Shown here: one piece after another, positions 8,970 through 18,557 of the stretch
Numbering within the stretch: the stretch's first letter is position 1
Layout of the letters: each line of letters begins with the position of its first letter
DNA from: Methylotenera mobilis JLW8
Lineage (GTDB): Bacteria; Pseudomonadota; Gammaproteobacteria; Burkholderiales; Methylophilaceae
Length of the DNA: 64,000 nucleotides
Reading direction: 5' to 3'
Assembly: GCF_000023705.1 (NCBI RefSeq)
Contig: NC_012968.1
Coordinates: 1,488,001-1,552,000, forward strand
Program-made: the position numbers and the translations under genes
Notes under the pieces: model-generated
The model's database searches: none
Told to the model about the DNA's origin: nothing
Seen by the model: only the letters and a program-made list of their open reading frames with translations

Positions 8970-9653
8970 TTAACTATTCCAGACGCAGTTACCTGACTTC
9001 GCCAAACCAGCCAAATATGCCTCATGATCGGCAAGCTCGGTACTATTCGCCAGTTTTACTTGTAAGGGTGCATGGCTCACGGCGCTTACCTCTACAGTTT
9101 CATGGCTAGGTTGATCCAATGCAATCATCAAACTATCTTGGCCACGGGTCATTGCCATGTATACATCTGCGAGCAACTCGGCATCCAGCAATGCGCCATG
9201 CAGCGTGCGCTTAGAGTTATCTATGCCAAAATACTTACATAGCGCATCTAGGTTATTACGCTGACCAGGGCGCATTTCTTTTGCAATTTTGAGGGTGTCG
9301 GTCACTTTAGCGGAAATTTCCTCCACTTTCTTCTGACCAATCAGTCCAAGCTCACAGTTTAAGAAGCCCACGTCAAATGGCGCGTTATGCATAATAAGTT
9401 CAGCATCGGCAATAAACGTAATCAGCTCATTAGCAATATCAGCAAAGCGGGGTTTATCTTGCAAGAACTCTAGGGAAATACCATGCACCTCTTGAGCGCC
9501 GGGGTCTATGTCACGATCTGGGTTTAAATAATAATGAAAATGGTGCTTGGTTAAGCGTCTGTTTACCACCTCAACTGCCGCAATTTCAATCACACGATGC
9601 CCTTGGGCATGGTACAAACCTGTGGTTTCCGTATCTAAAAAGATTTGCCTCAT
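8970..9653 (-). CDS. dnaQ: DNA polymerase III epsilon subunit (3'-5' exonuclease)
   Basis: The proofreading subunit of the replicative polymerase, 227 residues. The DEDDh exonuclease motifs are present: Exo I FLDTETTGLY, Exo II MHNAPFDVGFLN, and Exo III with HGALLDAELLADVY. A C-terminal tail after residue 185 would carry the clamp- and alpha-binding segments. The gene's ATG overlaps the rnhA stop (TAATG), so it is co-translated with RNase HI. In E. coli dnaQ and rnhA are adjacent but divergent; here they form a same-strand pair. Confidence 0.94.
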   Translation of the reverse strand: MRQIFLDTETTGLYHAQGHRVIEIAAVEVVNRRLTKHHFHYYLNPDRDIDPGAQEVHGISLEFLQDKPRFADIANELITFIADAELIMHNAPFDVGFLNCELGLIGQKKVEEISAKVTDTLKIAKEMRPGQRNNLDALCKYFGIDNSKRTLHGALLDAELLADVYMAMTRGQDSLMIALDQPSHETVEVSAVSHAPLQVKLANSTELADHEAYLAGLAKSGNCVWNS

Positions 9654-10123
9654 TATGCACCCCTCCCTTTTTGCAACACTTGCTCTACACCTTTATTTGC
9701 CAGCAAATCCGCACGCTCGTTGCCTACGTTACCAGCATGCCCTTTAACCCATATCCACTCAACTGTATGCTGCTGCGCCAACACATCCAACACGCGCCAT
9801 AAATCATCATTCTTGACAGGTTTTTTATCAGCAGTGCGCCAGTTACGCGCTTTCCAGCCAATAATCCACTCAGAAATTCCCTTTTGTACGTAAACAGAAT
9901 CCGTAAACACTTTTGCATGACATGTACGCTTCAAGGCTTCTAGCGCCCGAATCACGGCTGTGAGCTCCATACGGTTATTGGTGGTAACTAACTCACCGCC
10001 AAACAATTCTTTTTCATGCCCCTCATAGCTAATCCATGCTCCCCAGCCGCCCGGGCCAGGATTCCCTTTACATGCACCATCGGCATAAATTTCCACGAGA
10101 GGGCTTGCCACTGCTGTCGTCAT
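9653..10123 (-). CDS. rnhA: Ribonuclease HI
   Basis: A 156-residue RNase HI that removes RNA from RNA-DNA hybrids. The four acidic catalytic residues are visible: Asp in [17 protein letters not shown], Glu in NNRMELTA, Asp in VFTDSVYV, and Asp in [10 protein letters not shown], with the flexible-loop His in WVKGHAGN. I take the ATG at 10123 rather than the TTG just before it. It is the first gene of the rnhA-dnaQ pair; 286 bp of AT-rich DNA without a recognisable motif separate it from the divergent carbonic-anhydrase-like gene. Confidence 0.95.
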   Translation of the reverse strand: MTTAVASPLVEIYADGACKGNPGPGGWGAWISYEGHEKELFGGELVTTNNRMELTAVIRALEALKRTCHAKVFTDSVYVQKGISEWIIGWKARNWRTADKKPVKNDDLWRVLDVLAQQHTVEWIWVKGHAGNVGNERADLLANKGVEQVLQKGRGA

Positions 10124-10409
10124 CAATCAAATTTCACTTTACTTTGAATTAATGGTGATTATAGAACATCGCAGCGCCTAGCATGGCTAAAGCAGATAAA
10201 TATTCATATCGCCAACATGATTTCAACATAAAAAGTCTGTACCTAAATCTGTATAGAAAAGATGTGCAATTTTATTAAACAAATGCGCAATTCAGCCGTT
10301 AACTAAATATATATGAATTTAATACCACTTTCATCAATACTAAATAAGTGCCAAATTTACGTTAAAAGCTAATTAACGCTAGGCATTAACAATAAAGTCG
10401 GAACGCAAT

Positions 10410-11705
10410 ATGCAAAAAGCGGTAATTTATTTAGCCCTATTTCTCGTTTCTTTTTTCATGAGCATCAGCATATGCTCGGCCGCCAATTGGGCAAAACTGA
10501 ATGAGAGCAGCTCCTCGAAATTGATGATAGACAAACAATCTATCCTAGAGAAAGACAAACTAAAGCGTGCCTGGGTAAAAATTGAATATAAAACTATTCA
10601 GAAAAATATAGAGTCACCCGATACGCAATATAACCTTTCAAAACTACTCTGGTATTTTGATTGCCCATCACAAAAATCTGCGGCGACCCAAGTGTTCCAA
10701 TACTTAAATGGTGAGCTTGTGCATTCGGCTGGGATTGATAATGTAAAGAATGCTAAATTTATTGAACCGGTGCCGGAGTCAGACTTTGATCGAGCCATGC
10801 AGTATGTATGCACAAGCCATAAGAGCGTAACACCTAAAACAACAGCACCAAGCAAAGCGCCTTCAGACCCTAAAGCCGAAACCAACGCAACTGCTAAACC
10901 TGCAGATACAGATAGTAAACCCGCTGAAACCAAGCCTACAGACGCTAAGCCAACAGAGGCTAAACCGGTAGATGCAAAGCCCGCTGGCAAAACGCCAGCC
11001 AAACCCAATAACAAGAAAACTGAAGAAGCCAAAAAACCTGTCGCTTGGGGTTATGATGGCAAAGAAGGCCCTGAGCATTGGGCTAAGCTAAGTGACGAGT
11101 TCTCCATGTGCAGTGCCGGCAGCACACAATCACCGATTGATATCGACGAAAGTCTGGATGCAAATTTAAAACCATTAAAATTGTTGCAGAAGTTTCCGGC
11201 CAAAGAAGTATTACAAACCAATCATTCAATACAGCTAAACTTTAGAGATGGTAATCTTGTCGCTATAGACAACATCACATTCAAGCTGAAACAAGCCAAT
11301 TTTCGCACGCCTAGCGAACATACTTTTAAAGGCAAATCCTTCCCGTTGGAAGCGCAATTTTTACACACCGACGTTAAAGGCAGCACTGCAATCGTTGCCG
11401 TTTTATTCAGGGAAGGTAAGCCTAACACTGCCTTAGACAAACTGCTAAAACAGTTACCTAACGAGAGTAACAATGCAGTGACACTCAAATCAAGGCTGCT
11501 GGCAAGTGAATTGATGCCGAGCAATCAGGACTACTACCGCTTTAGCGGCTCACTCACCACCCCACCGTGTACTGAAGGCGTACGCTGGATATTGATTAAA
11601 ACACCAATGACTGCGAGCAAAGAGCAAATTGAGGCATTATCAGCACTGACACAAAACAACAACCGTCCAGTACAACCGCTGAATGGCCGCCTAATTGTTG
11701 ATTAA
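10410..11705 (+). CDS. Exported adhesin-E-like / alpha-carbonic-anhydrase-like protein lacking zinc ligands
   Basis: A 431-residue two-domain protein. Residues 1-24 are a signal peptide (ending SICSA). Residues 25-135 resemble the surface-adhesin protein E domain (WAKLNE start, conserved Cys pair in YFDC and YVC). Residues 140-210 are a Pro/Lys/Thr/Ala linker with KPTDA-KPTEA-KPVDA repeats. Residues 211-431 are an alpha-carbonic anhydrase domain (YGYDGKEGPEHW-like start, QSPIDI, RTPSEH, YRFSGSLTTPPCTEGVRW). The three zinc histidines are all replaced: Asn297 and Arg299 (QANFRTPSEH instead of QFHFHTPSEH) and Gln316 (EAQFLH instead of EAHLVH). The 2- and 17-residue spacings match bacterial enzymes. 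It should therefore be catalytically inactive and probably a periplasmic or surface binding protein. Confidence 0.85.
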   Translation: MQKAVIYLALFLVSFFMSISICSAANWAKLNESSSSKLMIDKQSILEKDKLKRAWVKIEYKTIQKNIESPDTQYNLSKLLWYFDCPSQKSAATQVFQYLNGELVHSAGIDNVKNAKFIEPVPESDFDRAMQYVCTSHKSVTPKTTAPSKAPSDPKAETNATAKPADTDSKPAETKPTDAKPTEAKPVDAKPAGKTPAKPNNKKTEEAKKPVAWGYDGKEGPEHWAKLSDEFSMCSAGSTQSPIDIDESLDANLKPLKLLQKFPAKEVLQTNHSIQLNFRDGNLVAIDNITFKLKQANFRTPSEHTFKGKSFPLEAQFLHTDVKGSTAIVAVLFREGKPNTALDKLLKQLPNESNNAVTLKSRLLASELMPSNQDYYRFSGSLTTPPCTEGVRWILIKTPMTASKEQIEALSALTQNNNRPVQPLNGRLIVD

Positions 11706-11740
11706 GCATCGGATACGCTTACTACCCCCCCACAAACAAA

Positions 11741-11770
11741 AAAAGCACCTAGTTAACACTAGGTGCTTTT
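11741..11770. terminator. Bidirectional Rho-independent terminator
   Basis: AAAAGCACCTAGT (11741-11753), loop TAAC, ACTAGGTGCTTTT (11758-11770): a perfect 13-bp stem whose A and T flanks give a T tract on both strands. It lies between the convergent carbonic-anhydrase-like gene and argG and can serve both. Confidence 0.88.
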
Positions 11771-11904
11771 ATCTACTGCACTATGTAATCAAAGCTATCT
11801 CATTAAGCAGACTGCTCCAACGCCAACAGGAACTTCAATTTTTGGTCACCATCGGCCAACCACAACTGAAGCACCTGCACTTAATGTTGCAGCTATTTTA
11901 GCGC

Positions 11905-13125
11905 TTATTTTTTATCTCTTAAATTTGCTGCAATACGCATTCTCAATGCATTAAGCTTAATAAAACCGCCTGCATCTTTTTGATCGTAAGCACCTTTGTC
12001 GTCTTCAAAAGTAGCGATGTTAGGGTCAAATAGTGAATTAGTTTTACTATCACGACCAGTCACAATCACATTGCCTTTATACAGCTTCACGCGCACCCAG
12101 CCATTGACTGTTTTTTGTGTGTGATCAATCAAGGTTTGCAACGCAATACGCTCAGGACTCCACCAGTAGCCGTTGTAAATCATGCTAGCGTAACGCGGCA
12201 TTAAATCATCTTTTAGGTGTGCCACTTCACGGTCTAGTGTAATAGACTCAATCGCGCGGTGCGCTTTAAGCAAAATAGTACCGCCTGGGGTTTCGTAGCA
12301 ACCACGTGACTTCATACCCACATAACGGTTTTCAACCAAATCTAAACGGCCTACACCATGCTTACCACCAATTTGGTTAAGCTGTGCCAGCAACTCGTGT
12401 GCTTTCATTGCCACGCCATTTAAGCTGACTGGGTCGCCGTTTACGTATTCAATGTCTAAATACTCCGCTGCATCTGGTGCCTTTTCTGGGCTTACGCTCC
12501 AACGCCACATTGAGTCTTCAGCTTCTGCAGCTGGGTTCTCTAGATGACGACCTTCATAAGAAATATGCAGCAAGTTTGCATCCATGCTGTATGGGCTACC
12601 GCCTTGCTTATGCTTCATGTCCACAGGAATACCGTGTTTTTCAGCGTATGCCATCAGTTTTTCACGGCTGAGTAAATCCCACTCGCGCCATGGAGCAATG
12701 ATTTGAATGTTAGGATTTAACGCATAAGCACCTAGCTCAAAACGCACTTGGTCGTTACCTTTACCTGTTGCGCCATGAGAGATTGCATCGGCTTTAGTAT
12801 CACGAGCTACCTCAATCAAACGTTTGGCAATCAATGGGCGTGCAATAGACGTACCTAATAAATACTCGCCTTCGTACACGGTGTTGGCGCGGAACATTGG
12901 GAATACAAAATCACGCACAAACTCTTCACGCACGTCATCAATAAAAATCTCTTTAACACCAGCCGCCTTAGCTTTGGCACGCGCTGGCTCCAACTCTTCA
13001 CCTTGACCTAAGTCAGCCGTGTAAGTCACAACCTCACATTTATATTCATCTTGCAGCCATTTCAAAATAACTGAGGTATCTAAACCGCCTGAATAGGCCA
13101 ACACTACTTTATTTACGTTACTCAT
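11905..13125 (-). CDS. argG: Argininosuccinate synthase
   Basis: A 406-residue ATP-dependent ligase joining citrulline and aspartate. The N-type ATP pyrophosphatase loop [10 protein letters not shown] is at residues 10-19; [15 protein letters not shown] and the citrulline/aspartate-binding segments GRHLENP and [11 protein letters not shown] are also present. An AAGAGA ribosome-binding site precedes the ATG. It is the last gene of the argD-argF-argG run, 98 bp after argF. That gap holds a TCTATAGA palindrome (13138-13145) near the argG start. Function is certain. Confidence 0.97.
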   Translation of the reverse strand: MSNVNKVVLAYSGGLDTSVILKWLQDEYKCEVVTYTADLGQGEELEPARAKAKAAGVKEIFIDDVREEFVRDFVFPMFRANTVYEGEYLLGTSIARPLIAKRLIEVARDTKADAISHGATGKGNDQVRFELGAYALNPNIQIIAPWREWDLLSREKLMAYAEKHGIPVDMKHKQGGSPYSMDANLLHISYEGRHLENPAAEAEDSMWRWSVSPEKAPDAAEYLDIEYVNGDPVSLNGVAMKAHELLAQLNQIGGKHGVGRLDLVENRYVGMKSRGCYETPGGTILLKAHRAIESITLDREVAHLKDDLMPRYASMIYNGYWWSPERIALQTLIDHTQKTVNGWVRVKLYKGNVIVTGRDSKTNSLFDPNIATFEDDKGAYDQKDAGGFIKLNALRMRIAANLRDKK

Positions 13126-13223
13126 GATCTCTTTCTATCTATAGATATTTCGCAATTCACTACTGAAGGTCAAGGTCAATGCTTGCAAACACAGCTCTCA
13201 ACAAACAGCATGTTTGCTGCTAA

Positions 13224-14141
13224 CTAAATTTTTCCTAACAACAAATATTCCATCAGTGCTTTTTGAGTATGCAGCCTATTCTCAGCTTCATCCCACACCA
13301 CACTTTGCATGCCATCAATCACTTCAGCAGAAACTTCTTCGCCTCTGTGCGCCGGCAAGCAATGCATAAATAAGGCATCTTTGGCCGCAACACGCATCAT
13401 GTCGCTATCTACTTGCCAATCTGCAAAGTCGCGCATACGCTCTTCGTTCTCTGCCTCAAAACCCATGCTGGTCCACACATCAGTGGTCACCAAGTCAGCA
13501 CCGCGCGCGGCATCCATTGGGTCAGCAAATACTTCAAAGTGATCTGTGCCATACAAATTAGCGCGCTCAGGCTCAACTTCATATCCTGGTGGCGTAGATA
13601 CATGCACATTAAAGTCTAATAATTCGGCAGCCTGTAGCCATGTATGACACATATTATTACTGTCACCAATCCAAGCCACGGTTTTGCCTTTAATTGAGCC
13701 GCGGTGCTCAATATAAGTAAAAATATCCGCCAAAATCTGACACGGATGATACTCATTGGTTAAACCGTTAATCACCGGCACGCGTGAGTTGGCAGCAAAG
13801 CGCTCGATGATTTCCTGCTCAAAGGTACGAATCATCACCAGGTCGCTCATACGCGAGATCACTTGTGCGGCATCTTCCACCGGCTCACCACGACCCAATT
13901 GCGAATCCCTAGTATTTAAGTAAATCGCAGAACCGCCTAGCTGCTGCATACCAGCTTCAAATGACAAGCGTGTACGTGTGCTGGCTTTTTCAAAAATCAT
14001 TACCAATGTACGGTCTTGTAAAGGCCAATATTGCTGATAATCCTTGAATTGGCTTTTGATCCAACGAGTACGCTCGAACACATACTCAAGCTCGTCACGG
14101 TTTAAATCATTAAATTGTAAAAAGTGTTTTATTGCCATCAT
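13224..14141 (-). CDS. argF: Ornithine carbamoyltransferase
   Basis: A 305-residue enzyme making citrulline from ornithine and carbamoyl phosphate. The carbamoyl-phosphate loop STRTRLSFE, the HPCQILAD motif (conserved His/Gln), and the ornithine-binding FMHCLPAHRGEE with its active-site Cys are all seen. Two adjacent ATG codons (14141 and 14138) could start it; ribosome-binding evidence is weak for both. It lies 56 bp after argD and 98 bp before argG, giving three consecutive steps toward argininosuccinate (argD, argF, argG) on one strand. Confidence 0.96.
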   Translation of the reverse strand: MMAIKHFLQFNDLNRDELEYVFERTRWIKSQFKDYQQYWPLQDRTLVMIFEKASTRTRLSFEAGMQQLGGSAIYLNTRDSQLGRGEPVEDAAQVISRMSDLVMIRTFEQEIIERFAANSRVPVINGLTNEYHPCQILADIFTYIEHRGSIKGKTVAWIGDSNNMCHTWLQAAELLDFNVHVSTPPGYEVEPERANLYGTDHFEVFADPMDAARGADLVTTDVWTSMGFEAENEERMRDFADWQVDSDMMRVAAKDALFMHCLPAHRGEEVSAEVIDGMQSVVWDEAENRLHTQKALMEYLLLGKI

Positions 14142-14197
14142 CTTTGGTAGTTCAAGTTTTATTAAAACCGACTACAGTTAGTTATGTTATAAATGAT

Positions 14198-15379
14198 TTA
14201 TTGTGATAAAAATGTTTTGATTAAGGCAGATAAGCGTTGCACCAACTCTTTTGCCTCAGCTTCACTCATCACAAGCGGAGGTAATAAACGCACCACCTTG
14301 TCTGCCGTCACATTAATCAGCAACTTGGCTTCTAATGCCATTTTAACCAAGTCACCGCATGGACGATCCAACTCAATACCGATCAGCATGCCAGCATTAC
14401 GCACGGTTACCACACCTGGCGTACCTTTCAGCTCTGCTGTAAAACCTTCGCGAATCAAATTGCCAATTTTCTCAGCATTTTCACGCAGCTTTTCTTCTTC
14501 AATAATATTCAGTGTAGCCAAACCTGCAGCCGTCGCTAACGGGTTACCACCAAAAGTGGAGCCGTGCTTGCCGTAGGTAAACACCTCAGCAGCTTTACCG
14601 CTGGCAACACAAGCGCCAATTGGCACGCCAGAACCCAGGCCTTTAGCCAAGCTCATCACATCAGGTTTAATGCTGGTATGTTGGAATGCAAACCAAGTAC
14701 CTGTGCGCGCGATCCCCGTTTGCACTTCATCTAACATTAATAGCCAATCATTGGCATCACATATCTGGCGCAGTTGCTCTAAATAGCCACTGGCATCTTT
14801 AGGGATATTCACACCGCCCTCGCCTTGCACTGGCTCCACTAGTACGGCTACCACATTTGGGTTGTGCAAAGCTACTTGTTTTACAGCCTCTACATCATCA
14901 TACGGCACGCGAATAAAGCCGCTTACCAATGGCTCAAAGCCTGCCTGCACTTTGCGGTTACCTGTTGCAGATAGCGTAGCTAAAGTACGTCCGTGGAAAG
15001 ATTGGTCCATCACAATAATTTCAGGGTTATGAATCCCTTTATTGTTTCCGTATAAGCGCGCAATTTTAATTGCCGCTTCATTGGCCTCACAGCCAGAGTT
15101 ACAGAAAAACACTTTATCCATGCCAGACACTTCACACAACTTATCAGCCAGTGCTGATTGCTCGGCAATTTGATAGATATTAGAGACATGAATCAAATTA
15201 GCGGCTTGTTTGGCAATAGCGTCTACCAATTTAGGATGCGCATGACCCAAGCCATTTACCGCAACGCCTGACAGTGCATCAAGATATTGTTCATTGTTGT
15301 TATCCCATAGCCAAACGCCGTTACCTTTGGTGAAGGTAACCGGCTGACGCATATAGGTATTCATTAAATGGTCTGACAT
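14198..15379 (-). CDS. argD: Acetylornithine/succinyldiaminopimelate aminotransferase family
   Basis: A 393-residue class-III PLP aminotransferase. The PLP-lysine motif is MSLAKGLGSGVPIGA, the phosphate-binding part FFCNSGCEANEAAIKIAR, and the aspartate in LMLDEVQTGIARTG contacts the cofactor. The protein ends after the conserved LLPPLVMSEAEAKELV region. With argF and argG downstream, the acetylornithine role is favoured; many members also act in lysine synthesis. It is the first gene of the arginine run. Confidence 0.94.
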   Translation of the reverse strand: MSDHLMNTYMRQPVTFTKGNGVWLWDNNNEQYLDALSGVAVNGLGHAHPKLVDAIAKQAANLIHVSNIYQIAEQSALADKLCEVSGMDKVFFCNSGCEANEAAIKIARLYGNNKGIHNPEIIVMDQSFHGRTLATLSATGNRKVQAGFEPLVSGFIRVPYDDVEAVKQVALHNPNVVAVLVEPVQGEGGVNIPKDASGYLEQLRQICDANDWLLMLDEVQTGIARTGTWFAFQHTSIKPDVMSLAKGLGSGVPIGACVASGKAAEVFTYGKHGSTFGGNPLATAAGLATLNIIEEEKLRENAEKIGNLIREGFTAELKGTPGVVTVRNAGMLIGIELDRPCGDLVKMALEAKLLINVTADKVVRLLPPLVMSEAEAKELVQRLSALIKTFLSQ

Positions 15380-15722
15380 TTTTTTATTTACTCAAATACA
15401 AGTTATTTAGACGTACTAATTATTAGGCAATGCAAATCCTACATTCTCTGCGATGTAGGAAACCTACAAAAATAAAAATCCCGCAACTCGTCAGTTAATG
15501 AAGAATCGCGACAACATCTTTGCTTTATTTAATTTAAAAAGATGGTAGTTAAATTTTAATTGAAGGGTAAAGAAACTCTCACGAGAGTAGCCGAAAACCT
15601 CACTATTGGCAAGTTTTACCGCACAAAACTTACAGATAATTATATAATAATGACTTGATAAAAATAGCAATTTAGGCAAAAATCGCCATCCCTGAAATTT
15701 TAACTGCCAATCATTTTTTCTT
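15380..15722. other. Gene-free stretch between divergent argD and the Rieske gene
   Basis: 343 bp of AT-rich DNA holding the promoters of two divergent genes. The one structure I see is TCCTACAT (15437-15444), 8-base loop, ATGTAGGA (15453-15460), an 8-bp perfect stem in the argD leader region. A minus-strand open frame covering 15491-15757 has no family features and overlaps the Rieske start; I do not count it as a gene. Confidence 0.55.
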
Positions 15723-16832
15723 ATGGCATCTTTGACTTTAGCTTCCCAACAAGACACCGCATTCCAACTACCTGTCTCATGGTATGTTGATGAAAATACT
15801 TACGCCTTAGAGCAACAGCATTTGTTCGCCCATGCGCCACATTATCTTGGCCACGAACTCATGGTGCCTAACGTTGGTGATTACCATGTACTAGACTGGA
15901 TGGGACAAGCGAAAAGCTTAGTACGCCAACAGGACGGCATTAACGTGCTGAGCAATGTGTGCAGGCACAGGCAAGCCTTAATGCTTAAAGGCCGCGGTCA
16001 AGCGAAAAACATCGTTTGCCCTCTGCATCGCTGGACTTATGATCTAGAAGGCAAACTACTTGGTGCGCCGCATTTTGAGCAAAATCCTTGCTTGAATCTG
16101 GATAAAAAAACCTTACAAAATTGGCAAGGTTTATTGTTTGATACCAAACGCGACATTGCAAAAGATCTAGCCAACTTAGGCTGCAAGCAAGATTTCGACT
16201 TTACTGGCTACATGCTGGACCGCGTAGCTGTTGAAGAGTACAGCTTTAACTGGAAAACCTTTATTGAAGTGTATTTAGAGGACTACCACGTTGGCCCTTT
16301 CCACCCAGGCCTTAACCAATTTGTAAATTGTGAGCAGCTGAACTGGGAGTTCGGCGCTAATTACAGCGTACAGACCGTGGGTTTTAAACCGTCCGTGAAC
16401 AAAGCAGGCTCGCCTACCTATCAGGCATGGCAACAGCAAGTTGCGCAATACCACGGCGAAAAAACACCTAAATACGGCGCAATCTGGATGGTGTACTACC
16501 CGTTCCTGATGATTGAATGGTATCCCAACGTATTAGTGGTATCGCACATTATCCCGCGCGGCGTTAACGCGTGTACCAACGTGGTGGAGTTCTATTATCC
16601 GGAAGACATTGCCTTATTCGAGCGCGAATACGTGGCGGCACAACAAGCCGCTTATGATGAAACCGCCGTTGAAGACAATGATATCTGCCAACGCATGCAC
16701 GATGGACGCCATGCGCTATTTGCGCAAGGCATTGATGAACGCGGCCCATATCAGCATCCGATGGAAACTGGCATGGAGCATTTTCATCAGTGGTATCGTC
16801 AGCAAATGCAGCAGCACCTCGCACCGATTTAA
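15723..16832 (+). CDS. Rieske [2Fe-2S] / non-heme iron oxygenase alpha subunit
   Basis: A 369-residue ring-hydroxylating-type oxygenase subunit. The Rieske cluster ligands are CRHRQ and CPLHRW (CxH, 17-residue gap, CxxH) at about residues 81-103. The mononuclear iron site is in the second half: EDYHVGPFHPGL supplies two histidines, and a later Asp would complete the triad. No reductase or ferredoxin gene is next to it, so its electron donor must be encoded elsewhere. The substrate cannot be read from the sequence. A drug/metabolite transporter gene starts 43 bp downstream. Confidence 0.85.
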   Translation: MASLTLASQQDTAFQLPVSWYVDENTYALEQQHLFAHAPHYLGHELMVPNVGDYHVLDWMGQAKSLVRQQDGINVLSNVCRHRQALMLKGRGQAKNIVCPLHRWTYDLEGKLLGAPHFEQNPCLNLDKKTLQNWQGLLFDTKRDIAKDLANLGCKQDFDFTGYMLDRVAVEEYSFNWKTFIEVYLEDYHVGPFHPGLNQFVNCEQLNWEFGANYSVQTVGFKPSVNKAGSPTYQAWQQQVAQYHGEKTPKYGAIWMVYYPFLMIEWYPNVLVVSHIIPRGVNACTNVVEFYYPEDIALFEREYVAAQQAAYDETAVEDNDICQRMHDGRHALFAQGIDERGPYQHPMETGMEHFHQWYRQQMQQHLAPI

Positions 16833-16875
16833 ATCTGATGCTACCCGTCAACCTGATGCCACCTGAGCACGGCGC

Positions 16876-17739
16876 ATGAAAAAAGCCAGCTTCAGTCTGC
16901 CCAATCTAGGTAGTTTATGGATGCTAGTGGCCGCGTTAGGTTTTGCCATCATGGGCGCGCTAGTTAAACTTGGCGCCCAAAAATTTAGCAGTGCCGAGCT
17001 AGTGTTTTACCGTTCGTTATTCGGCTTGGTATTTATAGGCTTGTTTATTGTGCACCACAAATTACCGCTAGCCACCCCCGTCATGCGCAAACAAATGTCA
17101 CGTGCTGCCGTTGGCTTCACTGCACTGATTTTGTTTTTCTATGCCATTGCGCATTTACCGCTGGCCACCGCCATCACACTCAACTATACCTCACCACTCT
17201 TTTTGGCGTTGCTCACGCCATTACTGCTGAATGAAAAGCCTAAAAGAATACTATTGATCGCACTGGCAATTGGCTTTGCTGGGGTAAGCTTGCTCTTAAA
17301 ACCCACCATCAGCCAATCACAATGGCTGGCTGGTTCCTTAGGCTTATTATCGGGGATAGGCGCAGCACTGGCTTACATTCACGTTAAACAGCTGGGGCAA
17401 GCCAATGAACCTGATTGGCGCACTGTGTTTTACTTTACCTTAGTGTCTTCCGTGTGTGCTGGTGCATGGATGCTGTTTGACCGCTTTCACGCCATCACTT
17501 GGTCAGACTTACCTGTTTTGATAGGCTTAGGCGTTTCTGCCACCATTGCTCAGCTTGCACTTACACGTGCATACCGCACCGGCGATACCTTGGTAGTGGC
17601 GAGTCTCGCCTATGTTACGATTTTATTAGCCAGTATATTTGGCGTCATTTGGTGGCATGAGCACCTAAGCGTAGACGCATGGCTGGCAATCGGTTTGATT
17701 ATCGCCAGCGGCATTATCAGCATACGTAGCGGCCGCTAG
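16876..17739 (+). CDS. EamA/DMT-superfamily inner-membrane transporter
   Basis: A 287-residue protein with about ten hydrophobic segments arranged as two EamA repeats (first about 15-140, second about 155-285). Typical DMT features include FYRSLFGLVF in the first repeat, LATAITLNYTSPLFLALLTPLLLNEKP between repeats, and ALTRAYRTGDTLVVASLAYVTILLASIFGVIWWHE in the second. Members export amino acids, nucleobases or other metabolites. The substrate is unknown. It probably shares a transcript with the Rieske gene 43 bp upstream. Confidence 0.88.
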   Translation: MKKASFSLPNLGSLWMLVAALGFAIMGALVKLGAQKFSSAELVFYRSLFGLVFIGLFIVHHKLPLATPVMRKQMSRAAVGFTALILFFYAIAHLPLATAITLNYTSPLFLALLTPLLLNEKPKRILLIALAIGFAGVSLLLKPTISQSQWLAGSLGLLSGIGAALAYIHVKQLGQANEPDWRTVFYFTLVSSVCAGAWMLFDRFHAITWSDLPVLIGLGVSATIAQLALTRAYRTGDTLVVASLAYVTILLASIFGVIWWHEHLSVDAWLAIGLIIASGIISIRSGR

Positions 17740-17846
17740 CACTTAAAGCAGCCTACTACATACAAAGCAATAGCAGTGAACCAAATACCGAGCAAACCTA
17801 AGTACTTGGCAAACCCAAGCATCTAGCAAGCTAGGTATTTAATAGG

Positions 17847-18485
17847 CTAGGCATCGAGCAAACCACTACGCATCGCAATTAAAGCGATTTCAGCCGAGTT
17901 GTTGGCATTAAGCTTCTGTTTGATATTGTACAAATGCGTACCTACTGTGCGCGGGCTTAAAAACAGGGTTTCAGCGATTTCATTGGTAGTTTTACCCTTA
18001 GCCAGCGCCATAAACACCTCAAACTCGCGCGGTGAAAGTACATCTACCGGATTTTGGTCGCCGGATAGTTGCTGAATCGCCATTTGCTGCGCAACACTGG
18101 CCTCCAGATATTTCTTACCGCCAGCTACCGTCCTAATCGCCTTAATCAGTTCCTCAGCTGCGCTGCGCTTGGTGAGATAACCCATGGCTCCAGCATTAAG
18201 TACACGTTTGGGGTGTACAGAGTCTTCGTGCGCAGACAACACTAAAATCTTAGCATTACTGTCTTTTGCCAGAATACGTTCAATGGCTTCCAGACCACCA
18301 ATACCGGGCATCGTGATATCCATCACCACCACATCAGGCTTATGCTCTACATAACGTTGAATCGCCTGTTCACCGCTCTCGGCCTCTGCCACTACTTTCA
18401 TATCGACATCAGATTCAAGCAGCATTTTGAATCCCATACGAACCACCGCGTGATCATCTACCAACATCACATTAATCTGACTCAT
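17847..18485 (-). CDS. NarL/UvrY-type response regulator
   Basis: A 212-residue regulator with a receiver domain (acidic pocket VDDH at 9-12, phospho-acceptor Asp56 in VVVMDITMPG, Lys in YLTKRS) and a LuxR-type helix-turn-helix at about 145-205 (LSPREFEVFMALAKGKTTNEIAETLFLSPRTVGTHLYNIKQKL). It follows a HisKA_3-type histidine kinase gene by 72 bp and is very likely its partner. The closest known architecture is UvrY/GacA; the target genes are not shown by the sequence. Confidence 0.9.
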   Translation of the reverse strand: MSQINVMLVDDHAVVRMGFKMLLESDVDMKVVAEAESGEQAIQRYVEHKPDVVVMDITMPGIGGLEAIERILAKDSNAKILVLSAHEDSVHPKRVLNAGAMGYLTKRSAAEELIKAIRTVAGGKKYLEASVAQQMAIQQLSGDQNPVDVLSPREFEVFMALAKGKTTNEIAETLFLSPRTVGTHLYNIKQKLNANNSAEIALIAMRSGLLDA

Positions 18486-18557
18486 TGACTGACCTTCTAC
18501 CCTTGGGCATATAAATTACATTAATTCCTAGCTTTAATTCATGGCGCTAAACACGCA

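Noticed and set aside
10598-11032. Minus-strand open frame with repeated Gly/Leu/Val/Ser segments
   Set aside because: It is the reverse reading of the Lys/Pro/Thr linker repeats of the carbonic-anhydrase-like protein.
15491-15757. Minus-strand open frame of 88 codons before the Rieske gene
   Set aside because: No family features or ribosome-binding site, AT-rich composition, and overlap with the Rieske start.
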